A DNA stretch of 64,000 nucleotides from Georgenia_B sunbinii (lineage in GTDB: Bacteria > Actinomycetota > Actinomycetes > Actinomycetales > Actinomycetaceae): NCBI RefSeq assembly GCF_036421855.1, contig NZ_JAZGOK010000012.1; one strand, given 5' to 3'. A model generated the notes under the pieces. That model was not told where the DNA came from. It saw only the letters and a list, made by a program, of their open reading frames with translations, and did not search any database. Both the position numbers and the translations under genes were made by a program. Shown one piece after another: positions 42,901 to 51,700 of the stretch (positions within the stretch are counted from its first letter, which is position 1; every line of letters starts with the position of its first letter).

Positions 42901-45286
42901 CGATCGCCGTGTCGGTGACGACGACGACGTCGTCGGTGACTCGCGGCTCGGCAGCGGCGAAGTCGAAGTCCGCCGTGGTGGTCGCCGTGCCGGTGGTGCC
43001 CGGGTAGTCCGCGGCGTCCCAGGTGGCGGTCGCGGTGTTGACGCCGGCCGTGGCCGCGGTTGCTCCGATGACGGTGCAGGAGTAGTGCAGGTCGTAGCTG
43101 CCGCCGGCGTCGATCGTGAGACCGGTCCCGTTGGTCACCGCGCAGGTCGCGCCGGGGAGGTCGACGAGTGAGTCGGTGACGTCGACGCCGCTGATCGCGA
43201 TGTCGTTCGGGTTCTCGACGGTGATGGTGCCGCTGATCGCGAAGCCGGAGTCGGCCGGCTCGCTCGGGGTGACGGCGACGTCGTAGGTGAAGGTCGCGTC
43301 CTGCCCGGCGGGAACCTCGATGCGGTCCTCGCGGGCGAGCTTTTCGATCTGCCAGTCGTAGTCGCGGTCGAAGGCGGGGAGGACGGTCTTGGACACGACG
43401 AGGTCGTCGTAGTCCGGCGGCAGCTCGCGGTTCTGGACGATGCAGTTGACGACCTCGGCCGGGCCGACGTCGACCGTGAAGCCGAGCGCCCCGGCGTCGG
43501 TCACTGTCCGGTTTGCGCCGTCGGCGGTACACATGGCGTTCTGGCCGCCCTGCTCCACGAGCTCGAAGCCGGCCTGCTGGGTCTCGGTGACCCCGACCGA
43601 CCGGGCGGCGGTCATGTTGTCCCCGAAGTCGAGGCCGAAGTTCACGGCGCCGGTGTCGGCGTCGGTGTCGCGCGCGAGGACGCCGGTGAGGCCGCTGTCG
43701 CCCTCAAGGATGGCGTCGTCGCTCGTGGCGGTGAACTCCCAGCCGCCGGGGGAGTCGTCCACCACGTCGCCGTCGGCGTCGACGATCTGCTTGACGACGG
43801 TCAGCGACCCACCGCAGCTCGCGGTGGCGATGTCACGCAGGGTCTCGGCGAGCTCGTCAAAGTCGGTGCGGAAGTAGTCAGTGCCGTCCTCAGGGCCGGA
43901 GATGAGCGAGAGACGGTTCGCCGCTGCGTCCGCGCTTGCACCTTCACCGATACCGACGGCGAGCACGGCCGGCGCGTTGGGCAGTGCCTTGACGGCGTTG
44001 GCCGAGTGGATCGCCTCGTTGACCTCGTGGTTCGTCGTCGAGCTCCCCGGGCCGAGGCCGTTGCGCTGGAAGGTCGGGGCGCCGTCGGTGAGGAACATGA
44101 CGACGTCGTAGACCTCGTTGGACTCGACGATCTGGTGGAAGCCGCGGTCCCAGTTGGTGCCACCGTCGTTGCTGTCCGGTGTTGGCGTGAAGCCGTCGAT
44201 CCGTGCCTTGACCGGCGAGGCCGAGCTCGGTGTGGCCACGGATGTCAGAGCTTGCGACACGTTGGACGGGCCGTCCGCGGGGGCGTTGGTCGCGAAGGTG
44301 TGCAGTGCGATCCGCGACGGGGTGCCGGTGAGCGCGTCGACGAACTCGTTCGCTGCAGCCTTGTACTGGAGGAGCAGGCTCGGGTTGGCGGGCGTCGGGT
44401 TGGCCACCGAGTTCGACAGGTCGACGACGACTGCGAGGTCGATGCCGCACTGCTGAGGTGCCGGGTTGTTGTCGCGGACGTTCGCCCACGTCGGGTCCGA
44501 CACGGTCTCGCCGGTCCCACGCGGGAGGGTGACGGTGCGGGTGCTGGCGTTGCCGTTCCGAGTGATCGGGCCGGACTCGAAGCGGTAGTTGTTGCCCTCA
44601 CTCCACGAGGACGGAGCGAGCCAGCCCGCCGGTGCGTCGATCGCGACGGCGTAGAAGTGGTCGTAACGGCCCGTCCAGTTCCCTCCGGCCTCGGGCAGGC
44701 TCGTGATGATGCCGCACATGCCCGTGGCGTCGGTCGTGCACTGCCCCGCTGTACCGAGGTTCGTGCCTCCGCTGATGCCGCCGTTGGTCGTCCGATGGAA
44801 CTGGTACGTCATACCCGCCAGCGGACTCACCGTCTGGCTGGTGTTACCCGTCCCGGTGCGGTCACCGCCCGCCCGGACGATGAGCTTGGCCTGGTTGTTC
44901 CCTGGGTTTCCAGGCGGAACTCCGACGGCCATGACGCCGATGTCCGTGGCGGCCGCCGCCGCTGCGGGTGCTTCCACCTCCACGGGCGTCGGCTGAGCAC
45001 CGTCCGCTGCCGCGGCATCATCACCGTCGGCCGGCGCAGCGATATCCGCGTCGTCGCCGCCCGCGACGTCCGCCTCATCGGTGGACTCGACCTCGGCGTC
45101 GCTCTCGATCGCGGCGAGGAGCTGTGTCTCGATCTCCGCGGGGTCGAGGGGCGGGTCGTAGTCCGGGGTGGCGATCGACGAGCTTCCGCCCATGATGAGC
45201 GTGAGGCTCACCAGCGCCGTGAAGACGGCACGGGGGCCGCGACGGGTGGTCGAACGGCGACGAGATGGGCGTGCGGCATGGCGCAT
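33953..45286 (-). CDS. Giant 1: VWA-tipped, modular, LPTTG-anchored surface protein (3777 aa)
   Basis: The start is an ATG giving MRHAARPSRRRS with a GAGGAG site. A signal peptide (about 1-40) is followed by an Asp/Ala-rich linker to about 115, a SpaA/prealbumin-like domain (about 140-270) and a VWA domain (about 280-470) with an intact MIDAS: DLSNS, GTNWDRG and FLTDG. Then come six A-type modules of about 220 residues (VxKTxxxxFDRTYxW, several Cys, PGQCVDFTNTAW) and eleven B-type modules of about 145 residues (xxKTxxxxxxNxDGxWxVxYxV, GQCSGDDGTDGGGFLN). A DUF11-like domain precedes LPTTG near residue 3744, a membrane helix and RRRRQT. The layout is that of a sortase-anchored adhesin with its tip outward. 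The ligand is unknown, and no sortase gene lies in the window. A 42-codon upstream extension in frame is rejected. Confidence 0.9.
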   Translation of the reverse strand: MRHAARPSRRRSTTRRGPRAVFTALVSLTLIMGGSSSIATPDYDPPLDPAEIETQLLAAIESDAEVESTDEADVAGGDDADIAAPADGDDAAAADGAQPTPVEVEAPAAAAAATDIGVMAVGVPPGNPGNNQAKLIVRAGGDRTGTGNTSQTVSPLAGMTYQFHRTTNGGISGGTNLGTAGQCTTDATGMCGIITSLPEAGGNWTGRYDHFYAVAIDAPAGWLAPSSWSEGNNYRFESGPITRNGNASTRTVTLPRGTGETVSDPTWANVRDNNPAPQQCGIDLAVVVDLSNSVANPTPANPSLLLQYKAAANEFVDALTGTPSRIALHTFATNAPADGPSNVSQALTSVATPSSASPVKARIDGFTPTPDSNDGGTNWDRGFHQIVESNEVYDVVMFLTDGAPTFQRNGLGPGSSTTNHEVNEAIHSANAVKALPNAPAVLAVGIGEGASADAAANRLSLISGPEDGTDYFRTDFDELAETLRDIATASCGGSLTVVKQIVDADGDVVDDSPGGWEFTATSDDAILEGDSGLTGVLARDTDADTGAVNFGLDFGDNMTAARSVGVTETQQAGFELVEQGGQNAMCTADGANRTVTDAGALGFTVDVGPAEVVNCIVQNRELPPDYDDLVVSKTVLPAFDRDYDWQIEKLAREDRIEVPAGQDATFTYDVAVTPSEPADSGFAISGTITVENPNDIAISGVDVTDSLVDLPGATCAVTNGTGLTIDAGGSYDLHYSCTVIGATAATAGVNTATATWDAADYPGTTGTATTTADFDFAAAEPRVTDDVVVVTDTAIELEDYDDGTQVGNLVRAEDGATVFTYETTWPSEPGQCVDHPNTATISNGPGANVARGIGPMAVSDSSTEIVTVCAGLDLDVEKNVVSSFDRTYLWTIDKVADETVVHADPATGTATFDYTVTATPVLPPNGWTDSAWAMSGEITVSNPNEWLDITADVTDEVSVGGGAICTVAGGTAVTIGADESVTLDYLCTFTSQPSYSGTNTATATWADTVPTPNGSATGTADVAVAEWSVTPINDIVDVYDDKTDPDAEPVHLGEAEWNATGTPTVFAYSLDQQGTPGQCVDFDNRAWIQQTEQDADETATACLTAPLQVSKTVAASFDRTYLWDIEKDVDRTTVTVDEETGEAEFDYTVSAVPGDAEDSGWTLDGQITVTNPNVFEPATVTVTDAVNVGGGAVCVVVDGVDAQIAAGATEVFDYSCSFTDQPSYEGVNTATVISDGETFTGTADVEFELDGETDKTVDVVDDKTDPADPVVLGEATWNAAGTPVEFDYSLTHAGVPGQCVDFTNTAWLEVAGDDPTADQTVEVCVEAPLQVSKTAAASFDRTYLWDIEKDVDRTTVTVDEETGEADFEYVVAAIPNGFDDSGWTLDGQITVTNPNVFEPATVTVTDAVNVGGGAVCEVVGGADAEIAAGATEVFDYSCSFTGEPSYEGVNTATVVSGGETFTGTADVEFELDVETDKTVDVIDDKTDPANPVVLGEATWNAAGTPVELPYSLTHVGVPGQCVDFTNTAWLEVAGQVPAAGQTVEVCVEAPLQVAKTAEASFDRTYLWDISKDVNRTTVEVDGSTASFNYTVRAVPSGFVDSGWTLDGEISVTNPNVFEPATVTVTDAVNVGGGAVCEVVGGADAEIAAGATEVFDYSCSFTGEPSYEGVNTATVVSDGETFTGTADVEFELDGETDKTVDVVDDKTDPANPVSLGTATWNAASTPRTFTYPLTHEGVPGQCVDFTNTAWVAVTGDDPEAGVTVTVCAEDDITVVKTATASYDRLYGWDIDKSVDDTEIEVDEDGRATYTYLVDAVTDGFVDSDWEMAGTITVHNPNEYDDGAITVNVVDVTDVGATCAVEGGSNLTLAPGATQTLDYSCTFDEEPEYEGTNTATVSWTGAGGNADEVSHTVPVEFAADVVTDLTIDVWDDKTDPTTPIYLGEATWTDEASHEFSYDVVHQGVGGQCVELTNTAWLDLAAGRGPDDSTTVELCVDSPVAHDKTAVSANQLDSGKWQVRYEIDVVNDAQFDAVYSLSDTLELGGGITPESAFWLLQGTATGGVWAGLPDETTTVIATDATIAAGSTHTYVVLVTADVAAGVVGSGAGQCSGDDGTDGGGFLNAARLTAGQQDETARDCLEPAAPETSKTAGDLVENADGTWTVSYELTATNPTADQDLHYSLVDQLDFAGGVSIVSATVSGAAGSPTPNTGWDGITNASVVEDEPISGGQSHTYAVTVVVDLSGDIADADRQCSTDVGGGTGLFNGSTLTSGNDDYDDDACVDIPEPTVEVGKTATSVGQNVDGSWTVTYEVVASNDTSLGGTYDLTDTLELGAGITPTVATWSLADPADAGEWTDPAAEPTATLATDRLLAGGDSHTYTVTVTAEVAAGVIGSEPGQCSGDGGTDGGGFLNAATLTAYGDPQTDRDCREPVAPSIDKTFETLTENADGTWDVVYTLDVVNPHPVTVAYDLVDEPAFVAGAAIEGASVVNTAPGDIVTNPGFDAVSDLAIVSGQVLTADSTHSYTVTVTVDLSGVTATDGAGARQCGDEGDRTDHGLYNDATITSGNDDYADDACVPVPDPTVEVAKSATSALQSSDGSWTVTYEVLATNTSSVGGAYDLTDTIEFGEGITPTAATWSLVDPVVEGEWADPATEPTATLAADRPLAGGDSHSYVVVVDATVAAGVIGSEPGQCSGDDGTDGGGFLNSVTLTAHGAESTDADCLEPALPDFDKLFGSAVQQGNATWDVTYTLVVDNSGNDSRAYYELTDAPHFAAGVTILGQSVNDVTDPAAPADIAWDGTSAIVEGAEVAAGDVHTYEVTFNVRVSAGIPAENLTCDPVEGEGYGFFNSAELSSGPDTIPGADCGDITESVVPTVTKTVTDGSPVQNVDGTWAIVYDVVVTTPVANTLTAVYELDDTIEFGEGITVSSAAIAAANGDTPAPLTTWTGVAPDTAVTDGEVVLPAGTTHTYTVTVQADVTEGVVGSEAGRCYTGEVPVAGGFLNTVTLTTDDVERYDDACAEPVAPSISKTFETLTENADGTWDVVYELDVVNPHDVGVAYDLVDEPVFATGVVIEGAAVVNTAPGDIATNPAFDAVSDLGIVSAQVLAAGTTHTYTVTVTVDLSAMTATDLSEDRVCGVNGSSAGHGLFNGATITSGNDEYSDDACVDIPDPTVEVAKTATSALQNSDGSWTVTYEVEASNTSSVGGAYDLTDTIDFGEGITPTAATWSLRDSELDGEWADPATEPTATLATDRPLAGGADHTYVVVVDATVAAGVIGSEPGQCSGDDGTGGGGFLNSVTLTAHGEESAAADCLEPALPDFEKLFGSAAQLPDTTWGVTYTLVVDNSGNLSRAFYDLADAPLFAEGVEILGQSVLDVTDVTTPVEIELDGTSAIVEGAEVAAGDVHTYEVTFNVRVSADIPAENLTCDPIEGAGSGFFNSATLTSGPDTIPGEDCGDITESVVPTVTKTVTDDSPVLNDDGTWTIDYDVVVTTPEANTLAAVYQLDDELVFGEGITVLGAAVVAGNGDTPDPLGSWTGLAPDIAVTDGEIVLPAGVSHMYTVSVDAGVADGVIGSVAGQCYTGEVPQAGGFLNTVTLTTDGIERTDDACAEPGPSPWTLSKTSDPVSGSQVDPGDVIEYTLTATPAGEYAPVGVQVQDDLADVLEHAAGYGDIVASTGTTSWDGDVLVWDIGTLAETATLTYSVVVDDDAWDVTLVNVVTGGSTPATCIGDCATTHTTPPRPDHPDLPTTGAQLRGWIAAALVLTLVGVALTTVRRRRQT
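34457..36220 (-). repeat. Cassette copy 2 in giant 1 (four B modules)
   Basis: This is the C-terminal copy of a four-module cassette. In order of translation the modules start near KTFETLTENADG, KTATSALQNSDGS, KLFGSAAQ and KTVTDDSPV. It is offset by 1770 bp (590 residues) from the next copy. Confidence 0.8.
36221..37990 (-). repeat. Cassette copy 1 in giant 1 (four B modules)
   Basis: This is the N-terminal copy of the same four modules in the same order. Equivalent points 36181 and 37951 (CGGCGTTCTC) differ by exactly 1770 bp, so the cassette was duplicated in frame. Giant 2 carries one equivalent at about 46266-48035. Confidence 0.8.
40100..42060 (-). repeat. Three near-identical 220-residue A modules in giant 1
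   Basis: Successive modules repeat every 660-666 bp (GACCGGGT markers at 40151, 40811 and 41477). Bases 40321-40440 and 40981-41100 are identical over 120 positions. Giant 2 has only one module at this place. Confidence 0.85.
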
Positions 45287-45363
45287 GAGGGGGCTCCTCG
45301 TGATCGGCGAGGATGTCACTTCATCACCGGAATCGCCTGCAAACGGCGCTATGTCGGGGTGAT
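45287..45363 (-). promoter_or_regulatory. Shared 5' leader of giant 1
   Basis: Reading toward the gene, it shares ATCACCC(C)GACAT, CCGGTGATGAAGTGA and CTCGCCGATCACGAGGAG with the leader of giant 2, in the same order. This indicates a common promoter or leader. No clear -35/-10 pair was identified. Confidence 0.55.
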
Positions 45364-45400
45364 CGACACCTGACCACCTTCTCGTCGAGGGCGAAGAGAG

Positions 45401-45441
45401 GGTGAGGGCCACGGCTCACCCCGTGAGCTGCGGTCCTCACC
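45401..45441. promoter_or_regulatory. Imperfect 19-bp inverted repeat upstream of giant 1
   Basis: Arms 45401-45419 and 45423-45441 match at 16 of 19 positions (GGTGAGGG...GCTCAC). It lies 115 nt before the giant 1 start and may be an operator or a weak terminator. A shorter related word CTCGAGGGTGAG occurs upstream of giant 2. Confidence 0.4.
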
Positions 45442-45471
45442 CTCAGGCAGGGCGGACCGTCGGGAATGACG

Positions 45472-45506
45472 AACGGGCGGGGCAGCTGTCAGCTGCCCCG
45501 CCCGTT
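45472..45506 (-). terminator. 35-bp palindrome, distal terminator of giant 2
   Basis: Two perfect 17-nt arms around one central T (AACGGGCGGGGCAGCTG and complement). It is nearly identical to 33743-33774. Confidence 0.7.
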
Positions 45507-45576
45507 GGGACGGTCGGTGCGCGTCGACTGGCGCCGATCACAAACGCCACGTCGATGGTGCGGTTCGACCGTCCCC

Positions 45577-45628
45577 GCCCGGTTCCTTCACCGATCGGGC
45601 GGGATCGGTCCGGTTCCGGATGGTGGTG
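45577..45628. repeat. 52-bp direct repeat, copy 1
   Basis: Identical to 45658-45709 (81-bp period). Each copy carries the hairpin CCGATC-GGGCGG-GATCGG flanked by CCGGTTCC words. It corresponds to the middle hairpin behind giant 1. Confidence 0.85.
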
Positions 45629-45657
45629 GGGGGAGAGGGGTGACCGGGGGGGAAGAC

Positions 45658-45709
45658 GCCCGGTTCCTTCACCGATCGGGCGGGATCGGTCCGGTTCCGG
45701 ATGGTGGTG
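45658..45709. repeat. 52-bp direct repeat, copy 2
   Basis: Second exact copy of 45577-45628, overlapping the first bases of the stop-proximal hairpin of giant 2. Confidence 0.85.
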
Positions 45710-45753
45710 CGGACCGCGGTGTCATCGGGGGGAACGACGCCGCGGTCCGCACC
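45706..45753 (-). terminator. Stop-proximal hairpin of giant 2
   Basis: GGTGCGGACCGCGG pairs with CCGCGGTCCGCACC around a G-rich loop, 8 nt from the stop. It has the same sequence and position as 33897-33944. Confidence 0.7.
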
Positions 45754-45761
45754 AGCTCGTG

Positions 45762-48700
45762 TCACGTCTGCCGGCGCCGCCGGACAGTCGTGAGTGCGAG
45801 GCCGGTGAGGGTGAGCACGAACGCTGCGGCGATCCATCCGCCGAGCTGCGCACCCGTCGTCGGCAGGTCCGGCTTCCCCGGCTCGGGTGGCGTGATGTGG
45901 GTCGTGGAACAGTCCCCCACGCAGGTCGGCGGGGTTGACCCACTGCCGGTGGCGACGTTGACCAGGGTGACGTCCCAGGCATCGTCGTCGACGATCACCG
46001 CGTAGGTGAGGGTCGCCGTCTCCGCCAACGTCCCGATGTCCCACACCAGCACGTCGCCGTCCCAGCTGGTCGTGCCCGTTGAGGCCACGATGTCGCCGTA
46101 GCCGGCCGCGTGCTCCAGGACGTCCAAGAGGTTGTCGCGCACCTCCACGCCCACCGGCCCGTGCTCACCGGTCGGGGTCGCGGTCAGCGTGTAGGTGATG
46201 ACGTCACCCGGGTCGACCGTCGAGCCGGAGACCGGGTCGGACGTCTTCTCCAGCGTCCACGGTGCGGGGACGGGCTCGGCGCACGCGTCGTCGGTGCGCT
46301 CGATCCCGTCGGTGGTCAGCGTGACCGTGTTGAGGAAGCCGCCGGCGTGCGGCACCTCACCGGTATAGCACTCGCCGGCCTCCGTCCCGATGACCCCCTC
46401 GCCGACCGCTGCGTCCACCGTGACGGTGTACACGTGGCTCACGCCGGCCGGCAGCAGGACCTCGCCGTCGGTCACCGCGATGTCCGGCACGATCCCGGTC
46501 CATGAGCCGAGCGGGTCGGGGGTGTCCGCGTTGCCGGCAGCGATGGCCGCGTCGAGGACCGTGATGCCTTCCCCGAAGTCGAGCTCGTCGGACAGGTCGT
46601 ACGTCGCGACCAGGGTGTTCGCCTCCGGGGTGGTGACGAGGACGTCGTAGACGATCGTCCACGTGCCGTCGGCGTTAAGGACTGGTGAGCCGTCGGCGAC
46701 GGTCTTGGTGACCGTCGGGACGACCGACTCGGTGATCGGCCCGCAGTCGTCGTCCTCGATGGAGTCCGGCCCGGTGGTCAGCGTCGCGGAGTTGAAGAAC
46801 CCACGCCCACCCTGTCCGGGCTCGCACTCGAGGTCATCGGCCGGGATGCCGGCCGACACCTGCACGTTGAAGGTCACCTGGTAGGTGTGGACGTCACCGG
46901 CGGCGACCTCCACATCCTCGACGATCGCCGAGGTGCCGTCCCATGCGATCTCCACCGGGGTCCCCGCGTCCGTGACGTCCAGGACCGACTGGTCGAGGAT
47001 GGTCACGCCGTCGGCGAAGTGAGGCGCGTCGGCCAGGTCGTAGAAGGCGCGGGAGTCATTGCCGGAGTTGTCCGCGACCAGGGTGTACGTGACGCCCCAG
47101 GTCCCGTCCGGCAGCTGGACCGCCGAGCCGAACAGCTTCTCGAGGTCCGGCAGCTCCGGCTCGAGGCAGTCCTCGTCGGTGATCTCCTCGCCGTGGGCGC
47201 TGAGCGTCACGGAGTTGAGGAAGCCGCCACCGTCGGTGCCGTCGTCACCCGAGCACTGCCCGGGCTCCGAGCCGATGACACCGGTCTCGACCGTCGCGTC
47301 GACGACGACCGTGTAGGTGTGGGTCTCTCCACCGGCCAGCGGCCGGTCGGCGGCCAGCACGGCCGTCGGGTCGGTGGCCGGGTCGGCCCACTCCCCCGCG
47401 TTGGCCGGGTCGGCCAGCGTCCAGGAGGCCTCGGTCGGAGTGATGCCCTCGCCGAACTCGATGGTGTCGGTGAGGTCGTAGAGCGCACCGACGCTGGACA
47501 CGTTGGCGGCAACGACGTCGTAGGTCACCGTCCACGAGCCGTCCGGGTTCTGGATCGCCGAGACCGCCGTCTTGTCGACGTCGAGCTCAGGGGCCGGGAC
47601 CGGCACGCAGGCTTCGTCGGCGTAGTCGTCGTTGCCCGAGGTGATGGTGGCCTCGTTGAACAGCCCGCGGCCCCCGTTGGACCCGTTGACGCCACACTCG
47701 CGGCTCCCCGGCTCCTCGACCACAGTGAGGTCCGACAGATCGACCGTCACGGTCACCGTGTAGACGTGAGTGGTCTCGGGCGCCAGCGTCTGTCCGGACA
47801 CGATGTCGACGTTGGCGATCGCGTCGAAGTCCGGGTTGGTGACGATGTCACCGGGTGCGGTGTTGACCACCGACGCCCCCTCGATCACCGCACCGGACAC
47901 GAACGCCGGCTCGTCGACCAGGTCGTAGGCGACCGATGCCGTCTCGTCGAGGTTCGCCACCGCGAGCGTGTAGACCACGTCCCACGTCCCGTCGTCGTTC
48001 TCCGTCAGCGTCTCGAAGGTCTTGAGGATCGACGGAGCGGCCGGCTCGACGCAGTCGCGAGCCGTCTCCTCCAGGTCACCGGACGTGAGGGTGGCGGCGT
48101 TGAGGAAGCCGCCACCATCCGTGCCATCGTCGCCCGAGCACTGCGCGGGCACGGTGCCGGTGACGCCCTCGGTGACATCGGCAGTGACCAGCACCACGTA
48201 GGTGTGGGTGGTTCCGGCGGCGATCGTGGCGTCAGTGGCGAGCACGGTGGTGGTCTCGTCCGGGAGCCCGGACCAGGTGCCAGCTTCCGCGGTGCCCTGC
48301 AGCAGCCAGCCGGCGGTCTCGACGGTGATGCCCTCGCCGAACTCCAAGGTGTCGGAGAGGCTGTAGACCGCGTCGAACAGGGCGTCGTTGACGACGTCGA
48401 TCTCGTAGCGCACCTGCCACGTGCCGTCAGGCAGCTGCTCAGCAGACACCGCTGTCTTGTCGTGCGTCAGCGGCGAGTCCACGCACAGCTCCACAGTGGT
48501 GGAGTCGTCAGGGCCAGGCCCGGACTCGAGCTCGAGCCAGGCGGTGTTGGTGAACTCCAGGCACTGACCACCGACGCCCTGGTGCACGACGTCGTAGCTG
48601 AACTGGTGGCTCGACTCGTCGGACCAGGTGGCCGCGCCCAGGAGCACCGGGTTGGCCGGGTCGGTCTTGTCGTCCCACACCTCGATGGTCTCGTCGGTGA

Positions 48701-51700
48701 CCACATCGGCAACAAACTCGACCGGGACCGTGTCACTGGCCTCGTCGGCGTCACCGTCGGCGTTCGTCCAGGTCACGGTGGCACTGTTGCTGCCCAGGTA
48801 ATCCGGCTCCTCGTCGAAGGTGCAGGAGTACGTGAGCTCCTCGGTTGCCCCAGGGGCCACGGTGAGGTCGGTGCCACCGTCGACGGTGCAGGTCGCCCCG
48901 ACGTCGGTGACGTCGGCGACGTCCACCGTGATGCTGCCGGAGTCGTACTCGTTGGGGTTCTGGACCGTGATGGTGCCGGTCATCTCCCAGCCGGAGTCGG
49001 TGAACCCGTCGGCGACCGCGTCCACCGTGTAGGTGAAGGTGGCCTGGCCGTTCTCGTCCACCTCGATGTCGGTGTCGTCGACCGACTTGTCGATGTCCCA
49101 CTCGTAGAGGCGGTCGTAGGTGGCCTCGGCGGACTTCGTCACCACCAGCGGTGCTTCGACGCAGACCTCGACGGTCTGCTCGGCGGTCGGATCATCACCC
49201 TGGACCTCGAGCCAGGCGGTGTTGGTGAAGTCGACACACTCCCCGGGGACACCCACGTGGGTGAGCGAGTAGGTGAACTCGACCGGCGTGCCGGCCGCGT
49301 TCCACGTCGCCTGACCGAGGGGCACCGGGTTGGCCGGGTCGGTCTGGTCGTCGACGACGTCGACCGTCAGGTCCGTCTCGCCATCCAGGTCGAAGGTGAC
49401 GTCGGCGGCGCCGGTGAACGTCTCGCCACCGGCGACGACGGTCGCGGTGTTCACGCCCTCGTAGTCCGGCTCGCCGGTGAAGGTGCAGGAGTAGTCGAAC
49501 ACCTCGGTGGCGCCGGCCGCGATCTCCACGTCCACGCCGTCGGCGACGGTGCAGACCGCGCCGCCGCCCACGTCCACGGCGTCGGTCACGGTGACCGTCG
49601 CGGACTCGAAGGTGTTCGGGTTGGTCACGCTGATCTCGCCGTCGAGCGACCAGCCGGAGTCGGTCGACCCGTTCGGCACCGCGCTGACGGTGTACTCGAA
49701 CTCCGCCTCGCCGGTCTCCTCGTCGACCGTCACCGTGGTGGCGTCGACCTCCTTGGTGATGTCCCACAGGTAGGTCCGGTCGAACGACGCCTCGGCGGTC
49801 TTGGTCACCTCCAGCGGTGCGGTGAGGCAGGCGGTGACGACCTCGGTCGCCTCCTGCTGCGTCTGCGCGATCCAGGCCGTGTTGGTGAAGTCGACGCACT
49901 CGCCCGGGGTCCCGGGCAGCTCGAGGGAGTAGGTGAAGACGGTCGGAGTGCCGGTCTCGTTCCAGGTCGCAGGACCGAGGTTGACCGGGTTGGCCGGGTC
50001 GGTCTTGTCGTCGACGACGTCGATCACGTTGTTGACCGGGTTCACCGACCACGCGTCCGCGGCGACGTCCGCGGTGCCGGTCGCCGAGCTGGTCGGCGTC
50101 GGTACGGAGTCCGCCCAGGTGGCGGTCGCGGTGTTGGTGCCGGCGTAGGCGGGCTGCGCGGTGAAGGTGCACAGGTACTCGAGCGTGACCGACGCGCCCG
50201 CGCCGACCAGCACGTCGGTGCCGTCGGTGACGGCACACGTCGCGCCGCTGCCGACGTCGACCGCGTCGGTGATGTCCGCGGTGATGTCGAGCCACTCGTT
50301 CGGGTTGGTCACCGTGATCTCGCCGGACATCGCCCAGGCGCTGTCGGTCCAGCCGTTCGGCGGCAGCACCGGGGTGGCGGTCACCGTGTAGTCGAAGGTG
50401 GCGATCCCGGTGGCCGGGTCGGCGTCGACGACCGTCTCGTCGGCGACCTTGTCGATGGTCCACAGGTAGGTGCGGTCGAAGGAGTGGACGACGTTCTTCT
50501 CGACGTCCAGGTCGAGCCCGGCGCAGACCGTGACGATCTCGGTGCTCGAGTCGTCGACGGCGAGGATCCCGATGTCACCGACGGCCGCGATGGCGGGGCC
50601 GACGGCGTTGACGATGGTGGCGGTGTTCGGGTAGTCCACGCACTGGCCCGGGACGCCGGGCCAGTCGAGCTCGTAGGTGAAGACGGCTGGGCCGTCCTCG
50701 GCCAGCACGATGTTGCCCACCTGCGTGCCGTCGTCGTAGTCGGCGAGGTCGATCTCGGAGTCGGTGACGACGACGGCGCCGTCGGTCACGCTCGGTGCCG
50801 TGGTGGCGAAGTCGAACGGCTCGGAGGTGGTTGCCTCGCCGCTGGTCCCGAGATACGCCGCGGCGTCCCAGGTGGCGGTGGCGGTGTTCGTGCCGACCGT
50901 CGTGGCGGTGGCGCCGACGACGGTGCAGGCGTACGCCACCTCGAAGGTGGCGCCAGGAGCGATCTCGAGGTCGGTCCCGCCGGTCACCGTGCAGGTGGAG
51001 CCGGGCAGGTCGGCGAGCGTGTCGATGACGTCGACACCGGTGAAGGTGACGTCGTCGTTCGGGTTGGTCACCGAGATGACGCCGGTGACCTCGAAGCCGG
51101 AGTCGATGGGCGCGCTCGGGGTGACGTTGACGTCGTAAGTGAAGGTGGCGTCGTCACCGGCAGGTACCTCGATCCGGTCCACCTGGGCCAGCTTATCGAT
51201 CTCCCAGTCGTAGTCCCGGTCGAAGCTCGGCAGGGCGGTCTTCGTCACGGTGAGGTCGTCGTAGTCCGGCGGTACCTCGGCGTTGCGGACGGTACAGCTG
51301 ATGATGTCCGCCACCGGGACGTCGACGGTGAAACCGAGCGCCCCGACGTTGGTCACCGGCACAGCGGTGCCGGCGCCGGTGTCAACGCAGACGGCGTTCT
51401 GACCGTCGACCTGGGCTAGCTCGTACCCCTCTTGCGGCGTCTCGGTGATGGTCACCGGACGGGTGAGGTCGTCGGGGTAGGAGACCTCGAAGTTGACCGC
51501 GCTGGTCTCGTCGGTCGTGGCCGAGGCGGGCGTCACGCCCGCCGTGGCGGTGGTGAAGTTCCAGCCCGCGCCGCCGTCGACCACGTCACCGTCGGGCTCC
51601 TGGACCTCCTTGACCACGGTCAGCGTGCCGGCGCAGTTCGCGGTGGCGATCTCCTCGAGCGTCTCGGCGAGCTCGTCGAAGTTGGCACGGACGAAGTCGG

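Noticed and set aside
33950..43171. A 3073-codon open frame on the plus strand opposite giant 1
   Set aside because: It has no signal, domain or start context. Its composition (Val/Asp/Arg/Gly-rich) is what the antisense of a GC-rich Thr/Asp/Ala/Val repeat protein gives. The minus frame has clear domains and an anchor.
45401..45441. Inverted repeat as a definite LuxR operator
   Set aside because: It is suggestive, but it is absent in this form upstream of giant 2, so it is kept only as a candidate.
46887..51419. A 1510-codon plus-strand frame opposite giant 2
   Set aside because: Same reason: an antisense shadow of the repeat array with no recognisable protein feature.
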